Part shown: positions 8,125 to 16,699 of the stretch, in pieces
Position numbering within the stretch: position 1 is the stretch's first letter
Layout of the letters: each line of letters begins with the position of its first letter
NCBI RefSeq assembly: GCF_014204975.1
Contig: NZ_JACHMM010000001.1
Coordinates: forward strand, 2,294,001-2,358,000
Origin: Jiangella mangrovi
GTDB taxonomy: Bacteria; Actinomycetota; Actinomycetes; Jiangellales; Jiangellaceae
Direction: 5' to 3'
Length of the DNA stretch: 64,000 nt
Notes under the pieces: generated by a model
The model's database searches: none
Told to the model about the DNA's origin: nothing
The model's input: the letters and a program-made list of their open reading frames with translations, nothing else
Made by a program: the position numbers and the translations under genes

Positions 8125-9141
8125 CTAGAGCCGGGCGAGGTTCGCCCCGAGACCCGCCGCAGCGGACGCCGTCGTTCCCGGGGCACCGACGGCCAGGCAG
8201 CGGCGCAGCTCGGTCTCGCTCGCGTTGCCGCCGGTGCAGACGACGGCGACGCGGCGGCCGGCGAAGCGGTCCGGGTCGGCGAGGACGGCCGCGAGCGCGG
8301 CCGCGCCGGCGCCCTCGGCGAGCGTGTGGGCGTCGCGCAGCAGCCGCCACTGCGCCGCGGCGATCTGGTCGTCGTCGACCAGGACGAAGTCCGTGAGCCG
8401 CGACCGCAGCATCCGTTGCGGCAGTGCGAACCCGGACCCGGTCGCTAGGCCCTCGACGGCGGTCCGGTTCGCCCGCCGCTCCAGCGACCCCGAGCGCCAC
8501 GAGTCGTGAGCCGCGGGCGAGTCCGCGGCCTGCACCGCGATGACCTCGCAGCCCGGCGCCAGCGCCCCGGCGACCAGGCAGGCCGCCGCAGCGCCACTGC
8601 CGCTCCCGACCGGGACGACGACTGCGTCCAGGTGGGGTTGCTGCGCGAACAGCTCGGCGTACACCGTCGCGACGCCGGCGATGATGTCCGGCTCGTCGGC
8701 CGCGCTGACCAGCCGCATCCCGCGCTCCGCCGCCAACGCCCGGGCGTGCGGCGCGGCGTCGTCGAAGGTCGCGCCGTGCTCGACGAGCTCCGCGCCGAGC
8801 CGAAGGACGGCGTCGGCCTTGGCCGGGTTGGGACGCTCGGGCATGACGATGGTGCACGGCACGCCGAACAGGCGCGCGGCGTAGGCCAGCGACTGGGCGT
8901 GGTTGCCGGTCGAGTAGCCGACGACGCCCTGGCGGCGCGCCGCCGGGTCGAGCCGCGACAGCAGTGTGATGCCGCCGCGCACCTTGAACGCGCCGGTCGG
9001 CTGGGTGTTCTCGTGCTTCACGAACACCGTCGCGCCGGCCGCGGCGTCCAGCGCGGGATAGCTCCACACCGGGGTGGGCGGCAGGTGGCGGGCGAGTAGT
9101 CGCTGGGCGTCGAGGACGTCGGGGAGAGTGGGCGGCTCCAT
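8125..9141 (-). CDS. PLP-dependent threonine/serine dehydratase-like enzyme
   Basis: A fold-type II PLP enzyme of 338 residues, probably deaminating threonine or serine to the 2-oxo acid. The PLP lysine lies in GAFKVRGG, the cofactor asparagine in STGNHAQSLAYAA, the phosphate loop in VGSGSGAA, and the late loop in CTGGNAS. It lacks the ACT-like regulatory domain of biosynthetic IlvA, so it is the short catabolic form. The ATG at 9139-9141 is preferred over a TTG 21 bases upstream. The divergent LysR gene is a likely regulator. Other small amino-acid substrates are possible. Confidence 0.85.
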   Translation of the reverse strand: MEPPTLPDVLDAQRLLARHLPPTPVWSYPALDAAAGATVFVKHENTQPTGAFKVRGGITLLSRLDPAARRQGVVGYSTGNHAQSLAYAARLFGVPCTIVMPERPNPAKADAVLRLGAELVEHGATFDDAAPHARALAAERGMRLVSAADEPDIIAGVATVYAELFAQQPHLDAVVVPVGSGSGAAAACLVAGALAPGCEVIAVQAADSPAAHDSWRSGSLERRANRTAVEGLATGSGFALPQRMLRSRLTDFVLVDDDQIAAAQWRLLRDAHTLAEGAGAAALAAVLADPDRFAGRRVAVVCTGGNASETELRRCLAVGAPGTTASAAAGLGANLARL

Positions 9142-9167
9142 GCGTCCACGGTCGCGCAGCACCGACT

Positions 9168-9214
9168 CATAGGTCCAATGCCGGTTTTCTACGACTCCAT
9201 CGACACGATCTATG
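9168..9214 (+). promoter_or_regulatory. probable LysR operator between dehydratase and regulator
   Basis: CATAGGTC (9168-9175) and GATCTATG (9207-9214) form a widely spaced inverted repeat with one mismatch in the 83-base divergent intergenic region. The right arm overlaps a TATGCT minus-10-like element 9 bases before the LysR ATG, suggesting a leaderless message and autoregulation. Confidence 0.35.
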
Positions 9215-9224
9215 CTTGCTGGTC

Positions 9225-10172
9225 ATGCTGGATCTCACCCGGCTGCGCGTCCTGGTCGCCGTCGCCCGCGAGGGGTCGGTCACGGCGGCCGCCGACGCGC
9301 TGCACTATGCCCAGCCGTCCGTCAGCCACCACCTCGCCCGGCTCGAGGCGGAGGCCGGAGTGCCCCTCACCCAGCGGGCCGGCCGCGGCATCCGGCTCAC
9401 CGAGGCGGGACTGCTGCTGGCCCGCCGGGCCGAGGAGATCCTGGGCCAGGTCGAGGCGGCCGAGGCCGAGCTGTCCGCGCACGCCGGCCTGCGCACCGGC
9501 CGGGTCCGGCTGGCGGCGTTCCCGTCGGCGCTGGCCACGCTGGTCCCGGCGGCCGCGGCCCGGTTCGCCGCGGCGCACCCGGACGTCGAGCTCGCGCTCA
9601 CCGAGGCCGAGCCGCCGGCCGCGCTGACGGCCCTGCGCACCGGCGACGTCGACATCGCGATCATCTTCGCGCACGGCCCGCTCGAGCAGCGCGGCGTCAC
9701 CGTCGAGCCGCTGCTCACCGAGCCGCTGTACCTCGTCACGCCCATCGACGACGGCGTGAGTGGTGCGGCCGCGGGGCTGGCCGCGTATGCGGACGCCCGC
9801 TGGATCGCCGGCTGCGAGCGCTGCCGCGCCCACCTCGTCGAGTCGTGCGAGCGGGCCGGGTTCACGCCCTCGATCGCGTTCGAGACCGACGACTACGTGG
9901 CGGTCCAGTCGCTGGTCGCGGCCGGGCTGGGCGTGAGCACGCTGCCCGGGCTGGCGCTGACGGCGAACCGGCATCCGGGCGTCCGCGCCGACCCGCTGCC
10001 CGGCGACCGACGCACCGTCGCCGTCGCCACCTACGGCCGCGCGCCGGCGCCGCTGCCGGTCCAGGCCTTCCTCACCGAGTTGCGCGAGGTTGCCGTCCTC
10101 GAACCCGCCTGGCCGGCCGGGGCGGAGGCGTTCCGGTCTACGACTGGAAGAACTCCAGCAGGTCGGCGTTGA
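9225..10172 (+). CDS. LysR-family transcriptional regulator
   Basis: The 315-residue protein has an N-terminal winged HTH ([19 protein letters not shown], then [14 protein letters not shown]) and a periplasmic-binding-like effector domain. The ATG at 9225 fits the family start better than the TTG at 9216. It diverges from the dehydratase gene, the usual layout for a LysR regulator and its target. The last 35 bases overlap the convergent hydrolase gene. The effector is unknown. Confidence 0.9.
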   Translation: MLDLTRLRVLVAVAREGSVTAAADALHYAQPSVSHHLARLEAEAGVPLTQRAGRGIRLTEAGLLLARRAEEILGQVEAAEAELSAHAGLRTGRVRLAAFPSALATLVPAAAARFAAAHPDVELALTEAEPPAALTALRTGDVDIAIIFAHGPLEQRGVTVEPLLTEPLYLVTPIDDGVSGAAAGLAAYADARWIAGCERCRAHLVESCERAGFTPSIAFETDDYVAVQSLVAAGLGVSTLPGLALTANRHPGVRADPLPGDRRTVAVATYGRAPAPLPVQAFLTELREVAVLEPAWPAGAEAFRSTTGRTPAGRR

Positions 10173-10962
10173 CCACGTCGGCGTGCGTGGTGGGCAGGCC
10201 ATGGGGCAGGTCTTCGTACGTCTTCAGGACCGCGTTCTTCAGCAGCTCGGCCGACTTCGGGCCCGAGGCGACGTACGGAACGATCTGGTCGTCCTTGCTA
10301 TGGACGACCAGGACCGGGATCGCGATCTTCTTCAGATCCTCGGTGAAGTCGGTCTGCGAGAACGCGACGATGCCGTCGTAGTGGGCCTTCGCACCGCCCA
10401 TCATGCCCTGGCGCCACCAGTTCGCGATGATCGCCTCGGACGATTGCGTACCGGGCAGGTTGAAGCCGTAGAACGGACCCTCCGGAAGTGCGCGGTAGAA
10501 CTGCGAGCGGTTGGCGGCCAGCTGTGCCTGAAGGTCGTCGAAGACGTCCTTGGGCAGACCTTCCGGGTTGGCGTCGGTCTTCACCATCAGCGGCGGTACA
10601 GCGCAGAGCAGTGCGGCCTTGGCGGCCCGTCCCTCGCCGTGCCGGGCCAGGTAGTGCGTGACCTCACCGCCACCGGTCGAGTGGCCGACGTGGATCGCGT
10701 CGTGCAGGTCGAGGTGCTCGACGACCGCGGCGAGGTCGTCGGCGTAGTGGTCCATGTCGTGACCGTCGCTGGTCTGTGCCGACCGGCCGTGACCACGGCG
10801 GTCGTGCGCGATGACGCGGTACCCCTTGGACAGGAAGAACAGCATCTGGTTGTCCCAGTCGTCGGCGGACAGCGGCCAGCCGTGACTGAAGACGATCGGC
10901 TGTCCCTCTCCCCAGTCCTTGTAGAAGATCTCCGTACCGTCGCTGGTGGTGATCGTTCCCAC
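10138..10962 (-). CDS. alpha/beta hydrolase, non-haem chloroperoxidase/arylesterase type
   Basis: The 274-residue enzyme has a complete alpha/beta-hydrolase core: oxyanion [13 protein letters not shown], nucleophile serine in GHSTGGGE (about residue 96), acid in HSKDDQIVP and a C-terminal histidine in LPHGLPTTH. It matches cofactor-free haloperoxidase/esterase proteins, which hydrolyse esters and can perhydrolyse short acids. Its natural substrate is unknown. It is monocistronic and ends tail-to-tail over the LysR gene. Its upstream region (10963-11111) runs up to the insertion element. Confidence 0.88.
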   Translation of the reverse strand: MGTITTSDGTEIFYKDWGEGQPIVFSHGWPLSADDWDNQMLFFLSKGYRVIAHDRRGHGRSAQTSDGHDMDHYADDLAAVVEHLDLHDAIHVGHSTGGGEVTHYLARHGEGRAAKAALLCAVPPLMVKTDANPEGLPKDVFDDLQAQLAANRSQFYRALPEGPFYGFNLPGTQSSEAIIANWWRQGMMGGAKAHYDGIVAFSQTDFTEDLKKIAIPVLVVHSKDDQIVPYVASGPKSAELLKNAVLKTYEDLPHGLPTTHADVVNADLLEFFQS

Positions 10963-11108
10963 GGTTGCCCCCTCTCGGAGCAGGTCGTCGGAGGCGTGAC
11001 CCGAACGGACCCAGGCTCCTCAGCACACCACTCCCACGACACTAACGGCGCTTCTGCCGGTCCGACAGCCCCAGCGGTGGAGCAGTACCGGGCGGACGCG
11101 CAGACGTG

Positions 11109-12200
11109 CTAGTGTCCTGAGTCGTTAATTCGCGTGCAGTATCTGGCGATGGATTCGAGGATCTGGTCGGCGGTCTTGGTCCACACGTAGGGCCTGGGGT
11201 TGTCGTTCCAGGTGTCGATCCAGGCGCGGATGTCGGTGTTGAGTTCGCGGACTGACCGGTGGGTGCCGCGTTGGAGTTTCTTCGTGGTCAGCTCGCCGAA
11301 CCAGCGTTCGACCAGGTTGAGCCATGAGGAGCTGGTCGGGGTGAAGTGGAGCGTGAAGCGGGGGTGTTCGATCAGCCATCGCTTCACGGCCGGTGTCTTG
11401 TGGGTCGAGGCGTTGTCGAGCACGACGTGCACGTCGAGTTCCGCGGGCACCTCGGCGTCGATCTTGGCCAGGAACTTCTTGAACTCGATCGCTCGGTGGC
11501 GGGCGTGCAGCGAGCCGATGACCTGGCCGGTGGCGAGGTCGAGGGCGGCGTAGAGGCTGGACGTGCCGTAGCGCTTGTAGTCATGGGTGGCGCGCTGCGG
11601 GGTGCCCGGGAGCATGGGCAGGATCGGGGCCGTGCGGTCCAGGGCCTGGATCTGGGACTTCTCGTCCACGCACAGCACCACGGCCCGCTCGGGCGGGTCG
11701 AGGTAGAGACCCACGACGTCTTTGACCTTGTCGACGAACAGCGGGTCCTTGGACAGCTTCCACGACTCCTGCCGGTGCGGCTGCAGGCCGAAGGCCCGCC
11801 AGATCCGCGAGACCGCGGACTGCGACAGGCCCAGCTCGGCCGCCAGCGACCGAGTCGACCAGTGCGTCGCATCCTTCGGCGTCGTCTCCAGCGTCCGGGT
11901 GATCACCGCCTCGACCTGCTCGTCACCAACCGTGCGGGGCCGGCCAGGGCGCGGTTCATCAAGCAGGCCATCGAGTCGGTCGGCGACGAACCGCGAGCGC
12001 CACTTACGCGCACTCGACACCGCGATCCCGAGCTTCTGCGCGATCGCGGTGTTCCCCAGCCCGTCACCAGCGGCCAGCACGATCCGCGACCGCACCGCCA
12101 ACGCATTCGCGCTCGTCGGCCGCCGCGACCACGTCAACAGCTGCGACCGCTCCTCATCAGTCAACGTCACAACAGGGGCAACCGGACTCGGCACCCGCAA
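11109..12200 (-). CDS. IS630 transposase
   Basis: The 363-residue DDE transposase has two N-terminal helix-turn-helix regions (about 28-70 and 85-150, the second with LGLSQSAVSRIWRAFGL) and a catalytic core with acidic residues in LCVDEKSQ, HVVLDNASTH and WLNLVERWFGEL. All three are present and no frameshift is seen, so it may be active. Start may be TTG at 12198-12200 or GTG at 12192-12194. Its last internal codon is the outermost base triplet of the element; the TAG stop is made from the duplicated TA plus one host base. Confidence 0.93.
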   Translation of the reverse strand: MRVPSPVAPVVTLTDEERSQLLTWSRRPTSANALAVRSRIVLAAGDGLGNTAIAQKLGIAVSSARKWRSRFVADRLDGLLDEPRPGRPRTVGDEQVEAVITRTLETTPKDATHWSTRSLAAELGLSQSAVSRIWRAFGLQPHRQESWKLSKDPLFVDKVKDVVGLYLDPPERAVVLCVDEKSQIQALDRTAPILPMLPGTPQRATHDYKRYGTSSLYAALDLATGQVIGSLHARHRAIEFKKFLAKIDAEVPAELDVHVVLDNASTHKTPAVKRWLIEHPRFTLHFTPTSSSWLNLVERWFGELTTKKLQRGTHRSVRELNTDIRAWIDTWNDNPRPYVWTKTADQILESIARYCTRINDSGH

Positions 12201-12238
12201 AGCCTACCCACTAAATACGAACTATTGACTCACGACAC
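11112..12238 (-). mobile_element. IS630-family insertion sequence, apparently intact
   Basis: The 1127-bp element is bounded by imperfect terminal inverted repeats: GTGTCCTGAGTCGTTAATTCG at the left starts at 11112 and matches the reverse complement of the right end at 17 of 21 positions. It is flanked by TA duplications at 11110-11111 and 12239-12240. The base before the left TA is C and the base after the right TA is G, so the target was CTAG, the site preferred by IS630. The empty site was the stop codon of the ABC ATPase gene, and both copies of that TAG remain. Confidence 0.92.
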
Positions 12239-13041
12239 TAGACGGTGCCGACGGCCTGCCGCGCGGCGGGGATGACCAGCGGGGTCCCGGTCTCGGGGTC
12301 GTCGATGATGCGGCAGTTCAGCCCGAACACGTCGCGCACCAGCGTCTCGTCGACGATCGCGCCCGGCGGGCCCTGCGCCACTATCTCGCCGTCGCGCATG
12401 GCGATGAGGTGGGTGGCGTAGCGGCAGGCGTGGTTGAGGTCGTGCAGGACGGCGACCAGCGTGCGGCCGTGCGAGACGTGCAGGTCGTGGCAGAGGTCCA
12501 GCACCTCGATCTGGTGCGCGATGTCGAGGAACGTCGTCGGCTCGTCGAGCAGCAGGATCGGCGTCTGCTGGGCCAGCACCATGGCCAGCCAGACCCGCTG
12601 GCGCTGCCCGCCGGAGAGCTCGTCGACCCGGCGGTGGCGCAGGTCGGTGATTCCGGTGTTCGCCATGGCCTCGGCGACGGCGTCGGTGTCTGCCGCCGAC
12701 CACTGCCGGAACAGCCGCTGGTGCGGGTAGCGGCCGCGGGACACGAGGTCGGCGACGGTGATGCCCTCGGGCGCGACGGACGACTGCGGCAGCAGCCCGA
12801 GGCGCCGGGCCGCCTCCTTCGTGGAGTACTGGGTGATCAGCTGCCCGTCGAGGTGGACGGCTCCGGCCGACGGTTTGAGCATGCGGGCCAGCGCGCGCAG
12901 CAGCGTCGACTTGCCGCACGCGTTCGGCCCGACGATGACCGTGAACGACCCGTCGGGGATCGAGACGGACAGCTCGCGCGAGATGACCCGCTCGTCGTAC
13001 GCGAGCGTGAGGTCGTTCCCGTGCAGCCGGGGTTCAGACAT
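12238..13041 (-). CDS. ferric-siderophore ABC transporter ATPase
   Basis: The 267-residue FepC/FecE-type ATPase has Walker A GPNACGKST, Q-loop LLPQSS, signature LSGGQRQR, Walker B PILLLDEPT and H-loop VLHDLNHA. It energises iron-siderophore import with the two permeases encoded upstream. Its start overlaps the end of the second permease gene by eight bases. Its TAG stop (12238-12240) is exactly where the IS630 element inserted, so the protein is unchanged but the transcript's 3' region is displaced. Confidence 0.93.
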   Translation of the reverse strand: MSEPRLHGNDLTLAYDERVISRELSVSIPDGSFTVIVGPNACGKSTLLRALARMLKPSAGAVHLDGQLITQYSTKEAARRLGLLPQSSVAPEGITVADLVSRGRYPHQRLFRQWSAADTDAVAEAMANTGITDLRHRRVDELSGGQRQRVWLAMVLAQQTPILLLDEPTTFLDIAHQIEVLDLCHDLHVSHGRTLVAVLHDLNHACRYATHLIAMRDGEIVAQGPPGAIVDETLVRDVFGLNCRIIDDPETGTPLVIPAARQAVGTV

Positions 13042-14140
13042 GGTGGCGCCGCCCTTCGCGTGCGAGGAGCCAGACGAGGTACAGACCGCCGATGCACACC
13101 GTCACGACGCCGACCGGCAGCGGCGACGGCAGCACCCACTGCGCGACGAGGTCGCTCGCGCCGAGCAGCACCGCGCCCATCAGGGCCGCCGAGCCGACCG
13201 CCGCCCCCGTGGCGCCGGTCAGCCGGCGCGCGAGATGCGGCGCGGCGAGTGCGATGAACGCGATCGGCCCGGCCGCCGCGACGGAGATGGCGGCGAGCAC
13301 CGTCGCGGCGATCAGCATGCCGAGCCGGACCCGCTCGGCGTTCACGCCCAGGCCGGTCGCCGCCTCGTCGCCCATCTCGATCATCCGCATCGGCCGGGAC
13401 AGGACGGCGAGCAGCGGCGCGATGACGGCGACACCGACGCCGACGGCGATCACGTGGTCCCACGCGCGGGTGTTCAGCGACCCGGTCAGCCAGACCTGCG
13501 CACCGGCGGCCTGGATCAGCTCGGCGCGCATGAGCATGTAGTGGACGGCCGACGTCAGCATGGCGCCGGCCGCGATGCCGACGAGGATGAGCCGGAAGCC
13601 CTGCACGCCGCGCTTGTAGGCGAGCAGGTACACCGCGATCGCGGTGAGCACGCCGCCCGCGACCGCGCCGCCGGCGATCTGCAGCATGCCGCCGCCGGTC
13701 ACCAGGATGACGAACACCGCGCCGGCCGAGGCGCCCGAGGTGAAGCCGATGACGTCGGGGCTGCCCAGCGGGTTACGCGAGAGGCTCTGGAACACCGCGC
13801 CGGACGCGCCCAGCGCGCCGCCGACGAGGAACGCGACGAGCACACGCGGCAGCCGGCGGCCGTTGACGATGAAGTCGGCGAGCGGGTCCGGCGGGCTGCC
13901 GAACAGCGTGCGCACCACGTCCGCCGCCGAGATCGTGTAGTCGCCGACCGCCAGTGACGTGAGGAACACCGCGACCAGGGCGGCGACCAGCAGCGAGCAC
14001 ATGAGCAGGACGCGGCGGTCGAACCGGACGGAGACGTCGCCCGGCGCGCGCAGCACGGACGCCGTCGGCGACAGGCCGGTGGGCTCGACGGCGATCCGCC
14101 GGCTCCGGCTCCGGGCCGGTGCGGGTGCGGGCGCGCTCAC
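13034..14140 (-). CDS. FecCD-family siderophore permease (second subunit)
   Basis: Permease of 368 residues with about 10 membrane helices and the FecCD landmarks GASGAVFQSLSRNPLGSPD, GFTSGASAGA and AGPIAFIALAAPHLARRLTG. It forms the membrane channel with the other FecCD protein. The GTG at 14138-14140 overlaps the upstream stop by four bases; an in-frame extension to 14938 is not homologous. The N-terminal 35 residues are a basic Pro/Ala/Arg-rich cytoplasmic tail. Confidence 0.9.
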   Translation of the reverse strand: MSAPAPAPARSRSRRIAVEPTGLSPTASVLRAPGDVSVRFDRRVLLMCSLLVAALVAVFLTSLAVGDYTISAADVVRTLFGSPPDPLADFIVNGRRLPRVLVAFLVGGALGASGAVFQSLSRNPLGSPDVIGFTSGASAGAVFVILVTGGGMLQIAGGAVAGGVLTAIAVYLLAYKRGVQGFRLILVGIAAGAMLTSAVHYMLMRAELIQAAGAQVWLTGSLNTRAWDHVIAVGVGVAVIAPLLAVLSRPMRMIEMGDEAATGLGVNAERVRLGMLIAATVLAAISVAAAGPIAFIALAAPHLARRLTGATGAAVGSAALMGAVLLGASDLVAQWVLPSPLPVGVVTVCIGGLYLVWLLAREGRRHHV

Positions 14141-15198
14141 GACGCCACCATCCGGCGCCGGCGCACCAGCGCGATCAGGACCGGGCCGCCGACGACGGTC
14201 GTGACGATGCCGACCGGGAGCTCGCCGGTGCCCAGGACCACCCGGCCGGCGATGTCCGAGGCCAGCATGAGGATCGGGGCGACCACCAGGCAGAACGGCA
14301 GGATCCAGCGCTGGTCCGGGCCGGTGAACGCGCGCACGACGTGCGGCACCATGAGGCCGACGAACGCGACCGGCCCGATGGCGGCCGTCGCGGCACCGCA
14401 CAGCAGCGTCACGCCCACCACGCCGACGACGCGGGCGAGCATGACGTTGACGCCCAGCGCGGCGGCGGTGTCGTCGCCCAGCGCCATCGCGTCGAGGGTC
14501 CGGGCCAGGCCGAGCGCCAGCACGACACCGACGACGATGAACGGCAGCACCGCGCCGAACGTGTCCGCGTCGCGGCCGGCCAGCGAGCCGACCTGCCAGA
14601 ACCGGAACACGTCGAGCACGTGCGGGTTGGAGATGATCAGGGCGTCGGTGAAGCCCAGCAGGACCGCCGCGAGCGCGATGCCCGACAGCGCCAGCCGCAC
14701 GGGCGAGGCCTGACCCCGTCCGACCATGGCCAGCGCGTAGACGACGGTGCTGGCGAGCGCCGCGCCGGCGAACGCGAACCAGATGTAGCCGGTGAGGCTC
14801 ATCGACCCGAACAGCGTCACGCCCAGCACGACGGCGAACGCGGCGCCGGCGTTGACGCCGAGGATGCCGGGGTCGGCGAGCGGATTGCGGGTGAGCGCCT
14901 GCATGAGCGCGCCGGCCAGGCCCAGCGCGATGCCGCACACCAGGCCGAGGATGGTCCGGTTGACGCGCATGTCGCCGACGATCACCTGGTTGTTGACGTC
15001 ACCGGTGTCGAGCAGCGCCCGCACCACGTCGTCCAGCGGGATGTACTTCGCGCCGATCGCGATGCTGGCCAGGCAGGTCACCGCCAGCACCGCCACGCAC
15101 ACGGCCAGCCAGAACAGCCGCCCGCGGGTGGTGCGCACCAGCCCCGCCGCTGCGGTCTGGGCGTCGTCGACCGGCTGGTCGACGGTGGGGACTGGCAT
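14137..15198 (-). CDS. FecCD-family siderophore permease (first subunit)
   Basis: Permease of 353 residues with about 10 helices; LAGALMQALTRNPLADPGILGVNAG and GPVAFVGLMVPHVVRAFTG are diagnostic of FecCD. It is the first gene of permease-permease-ATPase, with an iron box abutting its ATG. No substrate-binding lipoprotein gene lies beside it, which is unusual, so the binding protein must be encoded elsewhere. The transported siderophore is unknown. Confidence 0.92.
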   Translation of the reverse strand: MPVPTVDQPVDDAQTAAAGLVRTTRGRLFWLAVCVAVLAVTCLASIAIGAKYIPLDDVVRALLDTGDVNNQVIVGDMRVNRTILGLVCGIALGLAGALMQALTRNPLADPGILGVNAGAAFAVVLGVTLFGSMSLTGYIWFAFAGAALASTVVYALAMVGRGQASPVRLALSGIALAAVLLGFTDALIISNPHVLDVFRFWQVGSLAGRDADTFGAVLPFIVVGVVLALGLARTLDAMALGDDTAAALGVNVMLARVVGVVGVTLLCGAATAAIGPVAFVGLMVPHVVRAFTGPDQRWILPFCLVVAPILMLASDIAGRVVLGTGELPVGIVTTVVGGPVLIALVRRRRMVAS

Positions 15199-15216
15199 GA
15201 GCAGAGGCTAACCTTA
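15198..15216 (-). promoter_or_regulatory. DtxR/IdeR-type iron box at the siderophore permease start
   Basis: On the minus strand TAAGGTTAGCCTCTGCTCA matches the 19-bp consensus TTAGGTTAGGCTAACCTAA at about 13 positions, with a near-perfect left half. It ends at the first base of the ATG, so repression by iron-loaded DtxR/IdeR is likely. Confidence 0.6.
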
Positions 15217-15265
15217 GTCGGGCAGAGGGCGCGAATCGTCCCCGTGTCGTTCCCGGCGCCGGCCG

Positions 15266-15991
15266 TCAGCCGCGGCGCGAGCGGAAGCAGTAGGTCTGGT
15301 ACGGCAGCACGACGCCGTCCGGGCCGGCGACGCGGTCGTAGAGCTCGGCGACCCGGGCGAGCAGTTCGGCGCGCCGGTCGGCCGGCAGGACCGCGACGTA
15401 CGAGCGCGACGCGACCAGTCCGAGCAGGCCGTCGCGGTCGAGGCGCTGCTCGTGCCGGAAGGTGCGCTGCTCGACGGGGCCGAACGGCGGCAGGACCTGG
15501 GGATCGTCGGCGCGCCGGCTCTCGTGCTCGCCGAACATCGACCAGAGCTCGTCGACCCAGCCGACGGAGTCGTCGCGCAGGTTCCAGACGATGCCGAGCC
15601 GGCCGCCGGGGCGCAGGACGCGCGCGATCTCGGGCAGTGCGACCGCCGGGTCGAACCAGTGGTAGGCCTGCCCGGCCGTCACGACGTCCACCGACGCGTC
15701 CTCGAGCGGCAGCAGCTCGGCCGACCCCAGCCGGGCGTCGACGGCCGGCAGCACCGTCCGCAGCTGGGCCAGCATGGGCTCGGACGGGTCGACGGCGACG
15801 ACGTCGTGACCGGCGGCGACGAGCGACCGGGTGAGCTTGCCGGTGCCCGCGCCGAGGTCGAGCACGCGCACCGGCGCGTCGCCCGTCAGCCAGGCGACCG
15901 CGTCGGCCGGGTAGCCGGGGCGCGAGCGCTCGTACACGTCGGCGACGCCGCCGAACGAGGTGGCTCGCTGGTGGAACTCGTCGGTCGTCAC
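15266..15991 (-). CDS. class I SAM-dependent methyltransferase
   Basis: The 241-residue protein has the methyltransferase fold: motif I VRVLDLGAGTGKLTRSL (about 42-58), motif II acidic VVAVDPSEPML, and post-motif IARVLRPGGRLGIVWNLRD. The FGGVADVYERSRPGYPADAV opening is typical of UbiE/BioC-like small-molecule methyltransferases. Acceptor unknown. It is transcribed alone, divergent from the PadR gene, so it shares the palindrome region. Confidence 0.88.
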   Translation of the reverse strand: MTTDEFHQRATSFGGVADVYERSRPGYPADAVAWLTGDAPVRVLDLGAGTGKLTRSLVAAGHDVVAVDPSEPMLAQLRTVLPAVDARLGSAELLPLEDASVDVVTAGQAYHWFDPAVALPEIARVLRPGGRLGIVWNLRDDSVGWVDELWSMFGEHESRRADDPQVLPPFGPVEQRTFRHEQRLDRDGLLGLVASRSYVAVLPADRRAELLARVAELYDRVAGPDGVVLPYQTYCFRSRRG

Positions 15992-16035
15992 GTCGTGACT
16001 CTAACGCTCTTCGGGGTCTTGTTCTCCGAACAGTC

Positions 16036-16047
16036 ACGATATATCGT
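16036..16047 (+). promoter_or_regulatory. palindromic operator before padR-like gene
   Basis: ACGATATATCGT is a perfect 12-bp palindrome 40 bases before the PadR-family start, followed by a related TATCGCGA at 16053-16060. PadR proteins bind such AT-cored dyads, so it is probably the autoregulatory operator; it also faces the divergent methyltransferase gene. Confidence 0.6.
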
Positions 16048-16087
16048 CAAAGTATCGCGACAGTTCGACGGGAGTGGGTGACGGGAG

Positions 16088-16699
16088 ATGCACGGACGAC
16101 GCGGAAGCCACGGCTTCGGGCCGTGGGACATGTTCGGAGGCGGCGGTGGCCGCGGATCGTGGGGCGGCCCGCCGTGGGCCGCGGGCCCGTGGAGTGGTCC
16201 GCCGCCGTGGGCCGGCCGACGCGGTCCGAAGGCGCGGCGCGGCGACATCCGCGCGGCGATCCTCGGCGTGCTGGCTGACCAGCCGATGAACGGCTACCAG
16301 ATGATCCAGGAGATCGCCGAGCGCAGCGGCGGCGCGTGGAAGCCGAGCCCCGGCTCCATCTATCCGACGCTGCAGCAGCTCGAGGACGAGGGCCTGGTCC
16401 GGGCCGAGGACGACGGCGGCCGCCGCGTCTTCCGGCTGACCCCCGAGGGCGAGGAGTACGTCCGGGCGCACGCGGCCGAGGTCAACGCGCCGTGGGAGGC
16501 GATGTCCGCGAACGCCGAGGGCGAGGACGCCGCCGGACTGCGCCCGCTCATCGGCCAGACGGCGTCGGCGCTGTGGCAGATCATGGCGACCGGCAGCCCC
16601 GACCAGCAGGCCCGGGCCCGCGACGTGCTGTCCGACACCCGGCGCAAGCTCTACGGCATCCTCGCAAACGGCGACGACGACGAGGAGGGACCGCGATGA
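16088..16699 (+). CDS. PadR-family regulator with Gly/Trp/Pro-rich N-terminus
   Basis: The 203-residue protein has a PadR winged helix (about 50-130: DIRAAILGVLADQPMNGYQM, PSPGSIYPTLQQLEDEGLV, RRVFRLTPEGEEYV) and a C-terminal dimerising helix. Residues 1-48 are a low-complexity Gly/Trp/Pro/Phe segment. It is translationally coupled to the DUF1707 gene (ATGA overlap). PadR/DUF1707 pairs recur in actinobacteria, probably for an envelope response, but the signal is not known. Confidence 0.9.
   Translation: MHGRRGSHGFGPWDMFGGGGGRGSWGGPPWAAGPWSGPPPWAGRRGPKARRGDIRAAILGVLADQPMNGYQMIQEIAERSGGAWKPSPGSIYPTLQQLEDEGLVRAEDDGGRRVFRLTPEGEEYVRAHAAEVNAPWEAMSANAEGEDAAGLRPLIGQTASALWQIMATGSPDQQARARDVLSDTRRKLYGILANGDDDEEGPR

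Noticed and set aside
6041-9067. 1008-codon minus-strand frame that includes the LytTR regulator
   Set aside because: Only the last 249 codons encode a receiver and LytTR domain. The rest is out of frame with the real kinase and dehydratase genes.
13034-14938. Extended 634-codon permease reading
   Set aside because: The first 266 codons overlap the other permease in a wrong frame. The GTG at 14140 with a four-base overlap gives the standard FecCD length.
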